From Agapetus fuscipes (lineage: Eukaryota > Arthropoda > Insecta > Trichoptera > Glossosomatidae), in NCBI GenBank assembly GCA_951799405.1, contig OX637351.1, positions 3,132,251 through 3,196,250 of the forward strand: 64,000 bases of DNA. The letters run 5' to 3'. Under the pieces are notes generated by a model, which worked only from the letters and a program-made list of their open reading frames with translations, was not told where the DNA came from and did not search any database. This document shows, one piece after another, positions 31,301 to 45,900 of the stretch. Position 1 is the stretch's first letter. The number at the start of each line of letters is the position of its first letter. The position numbers and the translations under genes were made by a program.

Positions 31301-33904
31301 CCCCAGGCCGTGAACAGCAGGGCCGTCCCCACAGAGGCCGAGAGCCCCGGCCTGGAGGAGGCCAGCATAAGGAGCACCACCCCAGCGGCGTACAGCTGGC
31401 TGTCTACGGCCAGGTACCATGACCACGACATGCACTGGAACAGAAACAGACACAACTCACAAATAGAGCAGCTTCTTATGTCGTGCTTGAAGGAGTCGAA
31501 TGTAGCGTGTTGAACCTATTGTTTTGATTTTACTTGGGTTTTTTAATCAAAATGCAATTTATTTTACACAATGTCGATTTACAATGTACTGATTTCTAGC
31601 TCTTAGCTTGACTTCACGGCTCAATGATTCAATCGACTCTCTCTCGAGTCGAGTCTCTCTCGAGTCGAGTCTCTCACACAATTGCGGCCCAAATATAAAG
31701 TGTCTAAACGGACGCCTTTCTTATATTCTGGACCGTTCTATAGTGAACCACACACTTCTGCATTGTTACATATTATTCTAGTTACCAACAACTACGTCAT
31801 AGATAGATAAGACAAAATTTGTATAGCGCCTTTTATGACAGTGTGTCACTACAAAGGCGCTTGTCCGTATGATTGCACGAAGAGGTGAGTCTTGAGACTT
31901 CTTTTAAATGGTCTCTCCATATCCAGTTCCCTCAGTGAGGCGGGAGTAGCGGTCCAAGTCATTGGAGCGGCTGCCTTGAATGCCCTGTCTCCAATGTGCT
32001 TGGGCACATGCACACATTCAAACTCACAGTAGACTATACTAGAGGTGGACACACACACATAAGCAAGCCACACAATCGGACTCATAAGTTCGTAACAATA
32101 TGAACCCCTAGGGGTCTATTTTGAAATGCTGAGGGTCCATGATGATGGAAATAAAATTAGGGTCGCTAAGTGAAAGGCAAAGTGAACCATTTTCTACAGC
32201 ATGGGTGGTCAGCCGCATACCAACCTTTAAGTCAAGGAACATACACAACAAATTACATTTTTAAAATCAACAAATAATAATTATGTATGGGCATCAAAAT
32301 TAAAACATAATATAAAATTCCAGTTTAAAAAACCCTTGTCCTAGTCCTAGCCGCTGACATTACAGATCAACCGCCATTTCTTTCTGTCCTTACATACTTC
32401 TCTCATTTCATCCAGAGTGATAACCTTTTTCATACAAGCCCTCCTTTTATTATAACTCTGGATATCATCTGGAAATCATAGAAAAAGAAGCTCACGGTCT
32501 CTCTCAGCGGATAGAAGGTGTTGATGTACAGGGCGTTCCTCCACCAGTATGTGTTGCAGTTGATGTGATCATTCCCCGGCAGTTCCAGGACGCTGCTGGC
32601 ATGGAAGTAGCTGGAGACCACTTCCACCAGGCCTATGGTGAACAGGTAGGGCGGTGTGAGCCTGGACAATAACATCAATCTAATATAATACAACTGCAAA
32701 GTCGTTTGTTGGTAACGGGGTTAAATGAAGAATGGCTGAACAGTTTTGGCTGTATTTCTGGGATCTGAGAAAGGTTATAGCATACAAAAAAGTTGGTAAA
32801 ATATCGCAGAACATGCTCAAATCTGTGAAAAGCTGAATGTCGTTTTTATATGGGAATTGGTCATTTCCAACTTCATCTAATTGACAGAATATTGTTCCAT
32901 ATTCAAGAAATTATTTCAAACAGAACACTTTTTTTCTTTAAATTGGAACTTCGTTTTTCAACTGTCAAAGTCTTGAAAATCCTTGTAGATTAAATAAATA
33001 CGGGGCTATTCTTAGACATTTTAGTCGTCGGTTAAGCCCACGCTTTGACAAACTAATGATGCATTTGTATGAATACCTATCAATCCAAGATGGCCGCAAG
33101 TGAACAGCGGATTTGTCTTCATTCAAATATTACAAAATTCGGTAGGTAAGAATGGTCGTGCTGATGAAACTTCCAGCTCAGGCACCATTAGTTTGTCAAA
33201 GCGTGGATTCAACCGACGACTTAAGACTAAAATGTCTAAGAATAGCCCCGATAGTCTTAAATCACAGTTACAAATATATGCACACATTCAAATTTCATAT
33301 TGAATGGATATATATATACATCCCCATCCCCATTCCCATAAGGAAACACGTGTTAGGCGTGTCTTACTATAATAGTTACAATGATCACTTCGAAATAAAT
33401 TTTCTTCTCATCGTTTCTATTTTTAAACAGTCCGAGGTAATTTTTCAAAGCAAGGAACTCCATTTTGCCTACCTTATATATCTGTAGCACAGTATGGCAA
33501 CAAACTGTATAAAGTTGCCAAACATTCCCACCACATTAATCAAATGATCTGAGGAATACTTTTTGATAGTCTGGCAATACAAATATGACACCAGCAAGCC
33601 ACTGAAACAGGAAAAAAACATTAAAATGAAAAATAAATGTATTTAAAAGTAAATATTAGAGTTTTATTTATTTATGAAACGATTTTAATATGATTTTACC
33701 TTAGAACAAAAAATGTATCGACAGAATATGTCCCGTTGCTGATGGTTTGGTATAAGATGTTGGATTCAAATTTGCCTCTATACACTTTGTTATCTGGAAA
33801 AAATAAATGTAACTGTTACTCTATCACCATTTCGCTGAGGGGTGGCTAGAGCCTCTGCAGATTTGCTTTCATTCTTCCTATCCTTGCCAACCTCTTTCAA
33901 TTCT

Positions 33905-33940
<36 letters not shown>

Positions 33941-36900
33941 GTTTGTGTATTAACACTGAAAATTCATGTTTTTGGTTTGTTATTCAAATAAATAACACAA
34001 AATATATCTTCCTAAAATATATTTTCCTACCTGATGATGACTGAATAGTCGAAAACGTTAGTAGTATAATTTAAAATTTAATTTTTCATTATATTGTATT
34101 TGTGAAATTAAAAACAGTGTTTAAAAGTTAAAAGTGTTCTTTCAATTCATTCATACCCGTCACCTTTTTCATAAATAATTTCTCAAATCTGATTAAGCCA
34201 TAGCTTTCTCATATTCCTTTCCCATTACATTTTCCTTTGCAATTTACAATTCAAATTTCCTAAATATAAAGTTGTCAGACAATAATTGTCAATGATAATT
34301 ATTATCATTGACACTTTCATACCCATATAAGAACTATATCCGGAATTGTAAAAGGGAGAATGAAACTAAAGTGAACCAATGAAGTGCGTACCCAGGATCA
34401 AATCTAGGGGGGGGCATGTTTTGGAAAATTGAAGATCATCGTCACCAAAATTTAATAATGATTTTGGATTATTTAGGTTAATTTTTCTCTTCCAGAGGGG
34501 GCAGCTGCCCCCCCCCTGCCCCTTCCTAGTTGCACCCATGGAACCAATTTCTACTGGTGTGTGGTCAGCGTCAAACCAACATACAGGCAGACATAATTAT
34601 ATTTTAGCATAATTCAAAATATTCTTACCTGAGATTTGGAAGACAACCAAACATGTGTGAACCAAAATGACCCACAAGATAGTTATGAACTTTATTCCGT
34701 GTATGGCAGATAATGTATCCTCTCCAACGTCCATACAAAAGATCTTTCCAAAGTTCATTTTCAAAGAAAAACAAATCAAAACTCTGGCCAATGTGTTGTT
34801 TCTGTTAATACAGCCAAACTTATCCATGTTCTTGGAAATCCCCAATCGGTCAATGACATGAAAGATGGACGTTGAATCATCGTTAGATATCACATATTTC
34901 TTTCTATTTGACGCGTTTCTCATTTCAGACGGTAGTGTTGAACTGTCATCGCTGTTTGAACCATTTTTTATGGAAATTATATCCAGCGTTACCCTCGGGC
35001 AATCTTCGTCTTGAATAACTTTTTTGACCGTTACCAAATTGACTTGGTTCCTGTTGTTAATGTCGCAAACTGTCATATTGTCGGTGCTTGAAAACAAATT
35101 CAATCCAGAAACAATTTCGGAATACCTGTTTGGTATTAAGCCGTCGATTGTGTGGAACGGTTCAATGTTTTTCCTTCCCATCATCTCGGATATGTTGATG
35201 TGTCTGTTTTTTGTTGTCATTGGCTTTCCCAGTTCAAAGTTGTTGTTGAATTCCGCTGTTTTCCTTGAGCTGTTGGTGCTTGCTAGTGATTCTACGGGAT
35301 CCATGGACGCTTTCACAAATGATTTGAAAGACGGCGAAGATTGGTCTATGTCAGATTGGCTGTCTGCGCTCTCTGTGTTTACATCCAGTACTGTTCCAGA
35401 TATTATAAGGCAGATTATGATGAATGATAGGGAACTAAAAACAGAACATTTACTTATTAGAGCACACATTTTTCATATACAAAAAGTTGACATAAAATGG
35501 AGGCCACTTGTATAAAAACTGTAAGATGATGATGAAGAAATTGTTGAATATCAATTTAATATAATAGTAAGACAATTTTTTATACACCATGAATTATTTT
35601 CAAGGCCACAGCAGAGCCATAGAATCTCCTGAACACATGCAAAACGCAAAAAAATGCAACTAAGCTATACACATATTATAGCTTCTTGCTGCATTATCCC
35701 CGAAGGGTTTCATATGTGGCGAGTACACCCTATTTATTTTTAAAGGTAAGGGTGACGGCCTTACGCCAACGACTCCAGTTAAAGTGGTGGTTTCCCAGCT
35801 CCCGGAGGGGCTGGTACTCATTTCTTGTGAAGAACGTTTCATTCCCCCGATCGAGGGAACGAAACGTCGGCAGACAAAATTACTGCAAATAGAACATTGT
35901 CTAACCCGAGAAAAACCTATATCATTTATCAACGACCATGAAACTGAAGTTGAAAGTTAAATTTTTTTATTAATTTACCACAGAATGTAGAACTTGGGGT
36001 CATCCTTCAAGCTGTACTGTCCATGCAGTCCTCTCACCCTGTTGACTCTGGCCTCTCTTGGCAAGGTGCCGGATACCCGCAGGTTCTGGTACGTCTTCAT
36101 GGAGAAATCCAGCAACTCATGCACGTCATGTGGAAGACAGGACAGAGGAAGGCATATGCCCATGTAGATAGTGTGGCTCTGAAATCATTTCCCTTATGTA
36201 GTTGATTTTATTAACACCATCATTGGAATATCCAGAGTCATAAGAGCAGATAAAAGAAGAGCTTTTATGAAGAAGCATGAAACTGAAAAATGAGTCTGGA
36301 TGAAATAAAAAAGTATGTAAGGACAGCAAGAAATGGCAGTAGATCTGTAATTCTGGCGGCTAGAACTAGGGTTTCTCAAGTTTTCCAAATTCTTGTCAAT
36401 TTTTAAATTGGAATTTTGTATTTTGTAGGTATTTGATTTTAATGTTTATCCATTTGTTAATGTCTAAAAGGTATTTGTTGTATATATTCCTTGACTTATA
36501 AGTTGGTATGCGGCTGACCACCCATGCTGCAGAAAATGGCTCACTTTGCCAATGCCACCCCTGTTTCAGGGAAGGTCGGAAAGAGTTGTAGGGTGTATGT
36601 TCATTTGAGATTTGGATTTTTTAAGTTGCAGTTTCACATGCGGTATGTACGTACAAGTGCGAACTTGTACATATTTGCTTGTGAAAATGCATATAATCTG
36701 AATTCCCAATGTTACTTATCTTTGCAACTTAGATTAGATTAGATACAAAACCAAAAAGAGGACATAATAACTACAAAGCTTATCTGCCACTCTTTTCTCG
36801 ATTCACTAAATTCCTCAGAAGAATGCATCCCAGATATAAACAAAACGTGGAGAAGCTACAGCTCCCATCAAAAGCACCTCTCCAGTGTCAACCGATGTTT

Positions 36901-39900
36901 GTACAAACTTAAAATACTTTTTATTCATTTACATCATTTTTCCATTCAAACTATTAATTAACTTCAAATGTCAACAAGTTTATGATGATTTCTAGAATGG
37001 AAAATTGGACTCACACTCCTCAGGGTGATTTTGGTAATATTGAATGAGATGGATGTGGAAGAGAAGCCCATTCTGTACGGAGGAGTGTTGTCTAGGATGA
37101 CCATACTGCTGATGATCTCTCTATTCATCAGGGTTTCATGGAAGCTTCTGGAACCTAGAATATAAATATGCTTACTTAACATTTTTATACAACATTTTTA
37201 CATACCTACATACGATTTCCTATGACATTTGCTCTGTAAACTTTCTTCGTTAGTCGTTCATCATCCATTCTTTCAAGATGTCCGAATCATCTCATTGTGC
37301 TTTTTTGTACTTTCATTCTTATATTCTGTTTTATAGTCCGGTCGATAGATCAGCTGGTAGAGTGCTTGCATTCCATGCCGTGAGCTTGGGTTTGATTCCC
37401 ACCGAGGGTGTCAGAAATGATTTCCCGTTTTGGTGTTTATTTCAAACCCCAAAATAGAATACCGGCAAAGTTTACTCAGCCTTCACAAGAAATGTGTACC
37501 AGCCCTATCGGGAGCTGGGAAACCCCCACTTCAACTGAAATGGTTGGCGTAAGGCCGGCCCCCTTACATGTAAAAATAAATAGGTTCAACTCGCCACATG
37601 CGACCCCTTCGGGGATAACGCAGCAAGAAGTTGCACTATATATGTAGGTTACTTGTTGCGTATACCACACTCGTTCATCACCCAATCCTTGTGGACTCTA
37701 TCATTCAGTGTCTTTCCAGTCATTGCCCTCAGGTAAGCCATTTCAACCCTACAAACTTTACTCAACTCACATTCGTTAACTATCCACGCCTCACTTCCAA
37801 ACATCAATGTCGCCAATCTTACATTCTTTTTGAGTTTCCTATTTTTTTTTCAATAAGTAGAAGTAATTTTAATAAATTCCTAACCCCCTTACTCACAAAA
37901 AGAAAATGCTCATTAAATAAATCAGTATTCATTTTTGATTGTTCTCTCACCTGTATTTTCGGTGTTTCTATTGAGCGATGACACATATTTCATATGACTG
38001 AGAGCGCTTGTAGAAGAATTTCTGGTTATATCCAAGTACCGGTTGTCCTGAAAAGTAAAATAAATAAATCACTTCAAAACTAAGACACAGAACTATTTTG
38101 ATACTTCCTGGTTCAATAGCTAGAAAACGGTAGATCTTTACATAAATAGTTTCCTATCTATAAATAGATGTCAATTGTTTTGTAATAAATTCTTTCGGAA
38201 ACTCTAACAATTTAGTTCTGTAACTTTTACTTAATACTGTGGTCCATGATTCTAAAATATTACAGTGTTATTCACAAAACACCTTATCCATTGATGATTC
38301 ACAGATCATCAATTCTTTTCAACTTTGATGGAAAATTCACTTTAGGCTGCGGATAAGAAATGGCTTATCCGTGTGTGAATGAAATTGCAAGGATTAAAGT
38401 GCAATATTGAAATAATGACTAGCCTAATCTAATCTAATCTAATCTAAGCTGCAAAGATATATATCATTTAAGATTCATATTAAATGCATTCCCACAAGCA
38501 GACATGTATAATTTCGCGCTAACACATACCGCATGTGGACCTACAATATAAAAATCCAATCTCAAATGAACATAAGCTCTGCAACTCTTGCCGTCCTTCC
38601 CTGAAACAGGGGTGACATTGGCAAAGTGAACCATTTTTTACAGTATGGGTGGTCAGCCGCATACCAACCTATAAGTCAAGGAGCCAACCGAGAGAAAGGG
38701 CAGACATTTCTACCACTACCACTTTTAGGAAAATTACTGGCGCGAATTGTTGCAGCACAACTAGCTACCTACATAGATGACAAATAATCACCTTTTTGCC
38801 AAAAAACAGTCTTCGTACAGAAAGCACTACTCGACTGAAACAGGCCTATTAAAGCCTATTAGATCTAACAATGGTGGTTGAACAAGGGAACATTGCAGTA
38901 ATCACGCTCCTTAATTTGAGTGCAGCGTTTGATACTGTGGATCACTGAATCTACAATCTATAATCCAAGCTGCAAAGATATGTTAACATTTAAGGCTCAT
39001 ATTAAATGCATGCCCACAGACAGGCACATGTAGGTTCGCGCCTACACATTCTGCATGTGTGCATACAAATAAGCAAAACCCCACATGAACATAAACCTTG
39101 CAACTCCTGCCGCCGTTCCCTGAACCGGGGTGGCATTGGAAAAAGTGAACCGATTTTTACAGCATGGGTCGTCAGCCTCATACCAACCTATCATTCAAGG
39201 AGTCAGAGGAGGAATACTTATACTTAAGCTCAAAGCAACATTTGGGATCACAGGGAAAGCCCTTGGCTGGATATCTTCCTACCTCATTGAGAGAACACAA
39301 AATGTCAAGCTAAATGGAGCTCTCTCGTTGTAGATATCATTAAAATGTGGAGTACCTCAAGGTTCTATGCTAGGACCTCTACTCTTTACAATATACACTA
39401 CTTTGCAGCGATAGCTCAGCAAGCGCCCTTGGAGTGACAATCTTCACGAAATAGGGCTATATTAAATTATCATCATCATCATCATCAAGACTAAGAGTGG
39501 GAAGATCTAGAATGTGATGGAGAGATGGAGTGAAGAAGGATGCCGATCAACTTTTGCAAATTGTGAATTGGAGAATGGCGTGGAAGAACAGGTGGAGGCA
39601 AAGGACCGGTCCGTGGTCCAGTGGCAACACTTCGGACTCGTAAATGGAAGGTTGTGGATACGGATCCCAGCGGAGCACAAAAATATACCATTTATATTTC
39701 CAACTATGCTCTTCGCTGGGTTGAAAAAAATCACAAAGCCTTTACCAAAGACCGGTCACTGAAAGGTCCATCCAGCCTTACAGCAACTGGGTCTTGCTTG
39801 AGTATTGGCGCTTTGTAGCGACGACCAAGCTCGTACACCTCTACGGCACTACAACAAGTGTCATACACCCCTAGAGTCTCTAGAATCTAGGGAGTCTCCC

Positions 39901-42900
39901 GTACAGGATTTCTTAAAAAAAAGGTAGAAGTTAAAGAAGGATTGGATTGTACCACCATTGAAGAAGGTGTATAATACTATGTAGCGGAGACGTTTTCTTA
40001 CAAGATCGTCGCATTGCTCTTTAGAACCAATCCAGTATCTGTTGCCCCACAGGAGGCTTGAGGAAAAGCTGCCTGTAGCGTCCACAGCTGAAACAATTCA
40101 AAAATATTCATTGCATACAATTTAAGTGAACAGTTTTCGAGATAATATGAAAAAACTGAAACTAATTAAATACTTTAATTCTTGAAAACAGTTTCTTCAA
40201 GTTATCTCAAAAACTGTTCACATTACCTAAAACATTATCCATAGACTTTTTAGACATTGTATCATTGTAAAATTTGATGAAAAAAATATAACATGTCCGG
40301 TCGATAGCTCAGTTGGTAGAGTGCTTGCATTCTACCCCGTGAGCTCGGGTTCGAATCCCACCGAGGAGGGTGTCAGAAATGATTTCCTATTTCGGTGTTT
40401 ATTTCAAACCCCATAACAAAAATACCGGCAAGGTTTACTCAGCCTTCACAAGAAATGATTACCAGCCCCCTCGGAAGCTGGGAAACCACCACTTCAATTG
40501 AAATGGTTGGCGTAAGGCCGGCCCCCTTACCTGTAAAAATAAATGGTTCAATTCGCCACATGCGACTCCTTCGGGGATAACTCGGCAAGAAGTTACACTA
40601 TATGTGTAGCTTAGTTGCGTTAACAAAAGTAGACGACAAAAATACGAAAAAAATGAGTTTTGTTTACATTTATTTTTGCAAACGGCCTGTTAAGAAGAGA
40701 GTAGGTATAGGTACAGATTTTTAATTTATTTTTTTCAACCAAATATTATTTTCGTACTTATTTATTATTTGGCATTAAAACATACATACGATCTGAAATT
40801 TTCACATTCCTAATCTCACTCTTCAAGTTTTAATCGCGATTTTAGTATTTTCGTAGGAATAACACCTCTTTCGTCCATCAGGCTTCACACTCCCCCGAAA
40901 TGGCTTAAGACCGTTTTTGAATGAAATTTAGCAATTTAGAAAGGACCTCAGTTTTAAATTTAAAATACCAATGCAAGAACCGCACTCGATGTTTCCTATG
41001 CGCTTTGCACTTTTTGACCATTTTCAGAAACGTGACAATTAACCTATAGATCAGAGGTGCCCAAAAGGTCGATCGCCCAGGATAGCTAAAAAATTTCAGT
41101 GATCGAACTAAAACTGAATAAATATTTATACAGTATGAAGTATGACTTATATTTGCTGGGCTAAGCCAGGCCAGTCAAACATACAGCCCGCGACTTTTTC
41201 TAGTCCGCCACGATTGAGTTGGACACCCCTGGACTAAGCAGTTAAAATGTCGATCTTCTAATCATACATTTTTGCTTAGTTGATCTCCTCAAGAAAAAGC
41301 ATGGGCACCCCTGCTATATAGATGAATAGTGTGAAGTTTTTTTTTTCCAATTGGATTTTTGTTGTTGCGGTAAGGCTGCTTCTTTTATGCATGGGAATAA
41401 TTTATTCCATTTCTCCAAATGGCGTTGTGAAACACGCCGGGTACAACGCAAAAAAAGCAAATAAGCTACACATATAGGTGTGATTTCTTGCCGCGTTATC
41501 CCCGAAGGGGTCGCATGTGACGAGTTGATCCTATTTATTTTTACAGGTAAAGGGGTCGGTCTTACGTCAACTGCTTCAGTTGAAGTGGGGGTTTCCCAGC
41601 TCCAGAGAGGGCTGGTACTCATTTCTTGTGAAGGCTGAGTAAACCTTGCCGGTATTTCATTTTGGGTTTGAAATAAACACCGAAACGGGAAATCATTTCT
41701 GACACCCTCGGCGGGATTTGAACCCGAGCTCACGGCATAGAATGCAAGCGCTCTACCAACTGAGCTATCGACCGGACTACAGCTAGTGGTATTTATAATA
41801 TCCAGTGGGCGAGACGTCCATGACCTGAGTTTTGCTTCCCGAGGGCTCGGGTTCAAGTCTCTGCGGTCATTAGAACAAACCGGCTCTCCGTTGTGACTAA
41901 CTAGTCGGGCGGCATGCGTAAATATTATATGCTATATTAACTGCATTTCCTGAATAATCCGCACGCAATATATCCCGTATCAAAATACCGAGGCTTCTTC
42001 TTCTTTCATTTTTGAACCTGTACCTCGCGAACCTCAATGAAGAAAATTGGTTTAAATAGCAGACTTTGCACTTTGTAGACAGTGGAGCCAGGACATTCGT
42101 CAGTAAGGCCCGGTATTTTCGACTTTATTGCATCTGCATTTAACTGCTTTCAATTACATATAACATAGTTATGAGTTATGACTAGCAGCAAAATCGCAAT
42201 CTCGGTATTTGCGAGATTATGTAATTCCGATCTTGCGAGATCTCGGTATTTGCAAGATCTCGCGTTTAGTTGCCACATGGTTACATTTTTTTGCTAAAAA
42301 GTGTCATTTTGCTTTAGGTTGACAAGGAAAGTAGGTATATTAAAAAAACTTTTATTGTGATTTTTTTATTAGAAATCTTGCGATATCTGGCACTGTTTTC
42401 GATGCGAGATTGGTCTTTCAAGATTGATGGGAGATCTCGGTATTTTAAGATCTCGGTATACCGTGATTACATTCGCTAGTTATGACATCAAAAAGTAAAT
42501 TTGTCTCATTTCGAAATGTGATTCGTGTTGTTAGTGGTACATATATAATTGCATTTCTTCATATTGAAATAATGCATCATTACTTTCCTCCAGTTCCTTG
42601 TAAGAGATACTCGTATAAACACCGTCGTATTTTGCAACTACATGCACTAGGCTGGTGCATCTTGTTGCTTAGTTCAAAATTACACGCGGAAACAATCTGC
42701 CTAAAAGTGGAATCTCATAACGAGTTCCTTGTTCAGTGCCACAAGTATAAAACTCGTTGCTCAAACTTTTAAATCATAGTGGTGTATCAAAAGCGCTATG
42801 AAACTAAAACTCACAGCACATCGGCTCTTTCAAGTTTCTGTGTACATTTTTGTGAAGAGCTACGTAAGGTTTTATCTACTTGGAGTGAAGAAATTGCAAC

Positions 42901-45900
42901 AGTCTTGCTATGAGAAGTCACTGACAAACTCAAAAGTAATTTCATATTTTGATTTTATGTCCCGTAACAATGTATGCAATAACATTCCCATTTTTGTACT
43001 TTACCCAGGGGAGTAACATCTAATCTAATCTAGTCTAAGTTGCAAAGATATGTAAAATTGGGGATTCACATTCTATGCATTCTCACAAGCAGAAACGTAC
43101 AAGTTCGCCCTTGCACATGCCGCATGTGAACCTATACAACCTAAAAACCCAAATCTCAAATGGGCATACACCCTGGAACTCTTGCCGTCCTTCCCTGAAA
43201 CAGGGGTGACATTAGCGAAGTGAACTATTTCCTACAGCATGGGTAGTTAGCCACATACCAACCTATAATAGTCAAGGAACATACACGACAAATTAAATTT
43301 TAAAAATTACCGAACAGCCAAACAAAGTCAAATACAAATTTATAATTTAATATTTGAGAAACTTTAGAAACCCTCGCCCTAGCCGCCAACATTACAGATC
43401 AACCGTCATTTCTTTCTGTCCGTACATACTTCTTTCATATTTTCATCGAGATTCTGCAAGCTCTCATTTTATTATGACTCTGAATATTCCATTCATTCGC
43501 CATTCGGATATTTGGTCCTTCCAAACTTTTCTTGGTCTTCCTCTACCACGACATCCACCTATTCTTGCAACATATACTTTCTTCGTCAGTCTTTCATCAT
43601 TCATTCTCTCCATATGCCCAAAACAGCTATACTTTCACACTTTCTCTTGCACCACATTCTTCTCTTACAAAATCATTCATACCAACTCAATGTTCCTCCC
43701 CCTATCACTCCGTTTTTTCCCAATCATACTTCTTAGAAAGTCCATTTCCACTGTATGGACTTTACTAATCTCAATTTCACTCACCGTCCAGGCTTCACTT
43801 CCATACATCAGAGTCACCTGGGCACTAGTATACCCCCGTGCACCGCCAGTCGAACATTATTTTTTGAAAGATTCTGGTTCTTGGCGATGCTAGCGGTAGC
43901 ACCCAGTATAGTAGGTACCCTTAGTACCTACGAGTTGCAAAACTTGAGTAATGTAAAGTTTACGGCAATAATTGTTAAAGATTGATTTCCCCAAAATCTG
44001 CCATTTTTGTTTGTTTGAACTTGATTTTCTTCATCACTGTAACTCTTTTTCTAAGACCATCGAAACAAAAACGGCAGATTTTGGGGAATTTTACTCTTTA
44101 ATATTTTCCGTAAACTTTACTTTTCTCAAGTTTTGCAACTCGTACTAAGGGTAATAAAAAAAAGTTATGTCGATTTTTCTGCAATCTCAAACTTTAAACT
44201 GTTCTCTCGAACACTGTCGTTTTGGTCGCTGATGCCCTATTACCTTTTCACCGTCGATATTATTTTCGAATTCAACACTAATTAAAGCCATTCCGATAAT
44301 GGAGATTTTTTTGTACAATTTCACTCTCTTTTCTGATTTGCTCTGAATATTTCAGCAGCTCATGTTGGTGTAATGTTGCCAGATCTATCATCCATCGCCT
44401 GGCGCAATAATTACCCATGTAAATTAATCTGTAATCAGTAATCAGTGAGCTAAATTGATCAGTTTATGTTTTACTTTCATCTCCATTAAAAAAAACTACA
44501 ACAATCCACACGAACTAAATTTGCATGCTACGATTGGAAACTATCTTACTTAAAAAGTATTTGGTAGAATGCTTGCATTCCATGCCGAGAGCCAGGGTTC
44601 GATTTTTTAAGGTTTACTCAGCCTTCAAAAGGAATGAGAACCAGCCCCCCCGGGAGCTGGGAAACCCCCACTACAACTGAAAGTGGTTGGTGTGAGGCCG
44701 GCCCCCATACCCGTAAAAATAAATAGGTCCCGAATCGTCACATGCGACCCCCTCGGGGATAACGCAGGCAAGAAGTTACACTATATGTGTAGCTTTGTAG
44801 CGTTGCGTTTATATACAAAAATAATAATATTAAGATGATTTATTTGGTGAGCGCTATTTTTGGTGTATCACACCTCAAGAGCCCTCTGCCAGCTTGGTCG
44901 CGCTGTAGAAAGCGCCAATTCTCAAGCAAGACCTAATTGCTGTTGACATAGTATCACGGATGGGATATTTTATCAAGGTGTTCCTTGACTGATAAGCTGG
45001 TATGAGTCTGACCCCCCGTGCTGTAAAAAATGGTTAATTTTTGCCAATGCCACCCCGGTTTCAGGGAAAGGAGGCAGGAGTTGCAAGGTTTATGTTTATG
45101 TGAAGTTTTGTTTATTTGGATGCACGCATGCAGAATGTGTAGGCGCGAACCGATACAAGTGCCTGTCTGTGGGCATGCATTTAATATGAGCCTTAAATGT
45201 TAACATATCTTTGCAGCTTAGATTATAGATTATAGTGCGAAACCATAGATATGTCAATGTGCGAAACCCTCATTACGGGTGGCAGTATGTACCTTCGGTA
45301 CCTAAATTTCAAAGATGTATTGACTTTAAATATAAGATTCACATTTCACGACCAGTCCGTAGTTCAGTGGTAACACTTCGGAATATGAATGGGAAGGTTG
45401 TGGGTTCGACTCCCGGCGGAGCACAAAAAATATACCATTTATATTTTCAAATTTGCTCGTCGTTTGGTTGAAAAAATCATAAACCTATACTAATGACCGG
45501 TCACCAAAGGTCCATCCAGCCTTACAGCAACTGGGTCTTGCTTAAGTATTGGCGCTTTGTAGCGATGACCAAGCTCGTACACCTCTGCGGCACTACAACA
45601 AGTGTCATAGACCCCTAGACTCTCTATAATCTAGTGAGTCTCCCGCACAGGTTAAAAAAAAATAAAAAAATGTCACCCCTGTTCCAAGGAAGGTCGGCAA
45701 CAAAACAACAAAAATGAATTATATTATATTATCTTACCATTCAAAGTCCACGCCCTGCCATCCAGCATGTCTTGAAAGAAAGTGGTCAAATTTGTCCAAC
45801 ATTGGCTGTCCAAACTCAAATGGGCCCCATTGCGCAACTTTGGCCAAAGGGTGGCCAGCCAAATAGGATCATAAATAGTGGTCAATTCATAATAATTATT

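Noticed and set aside
35024..35515. 163-residue plus-strand ORF
   Set aside because: Antisense of the NRF-6-like exon 35434-34629.
35465..35515. Start codon at 35469 for a separate gene in the 34629-35469 frame
   Set aside because: A strong acceptor (TTCTGTTTTTAG) at 35435 joins in phase to the upstream NRF exons, and the paralogue shows the same join.
42482..42772. 96-residue ORF in a first intron
   Set aside because: No domain, AT-rich composition like the surroundings.
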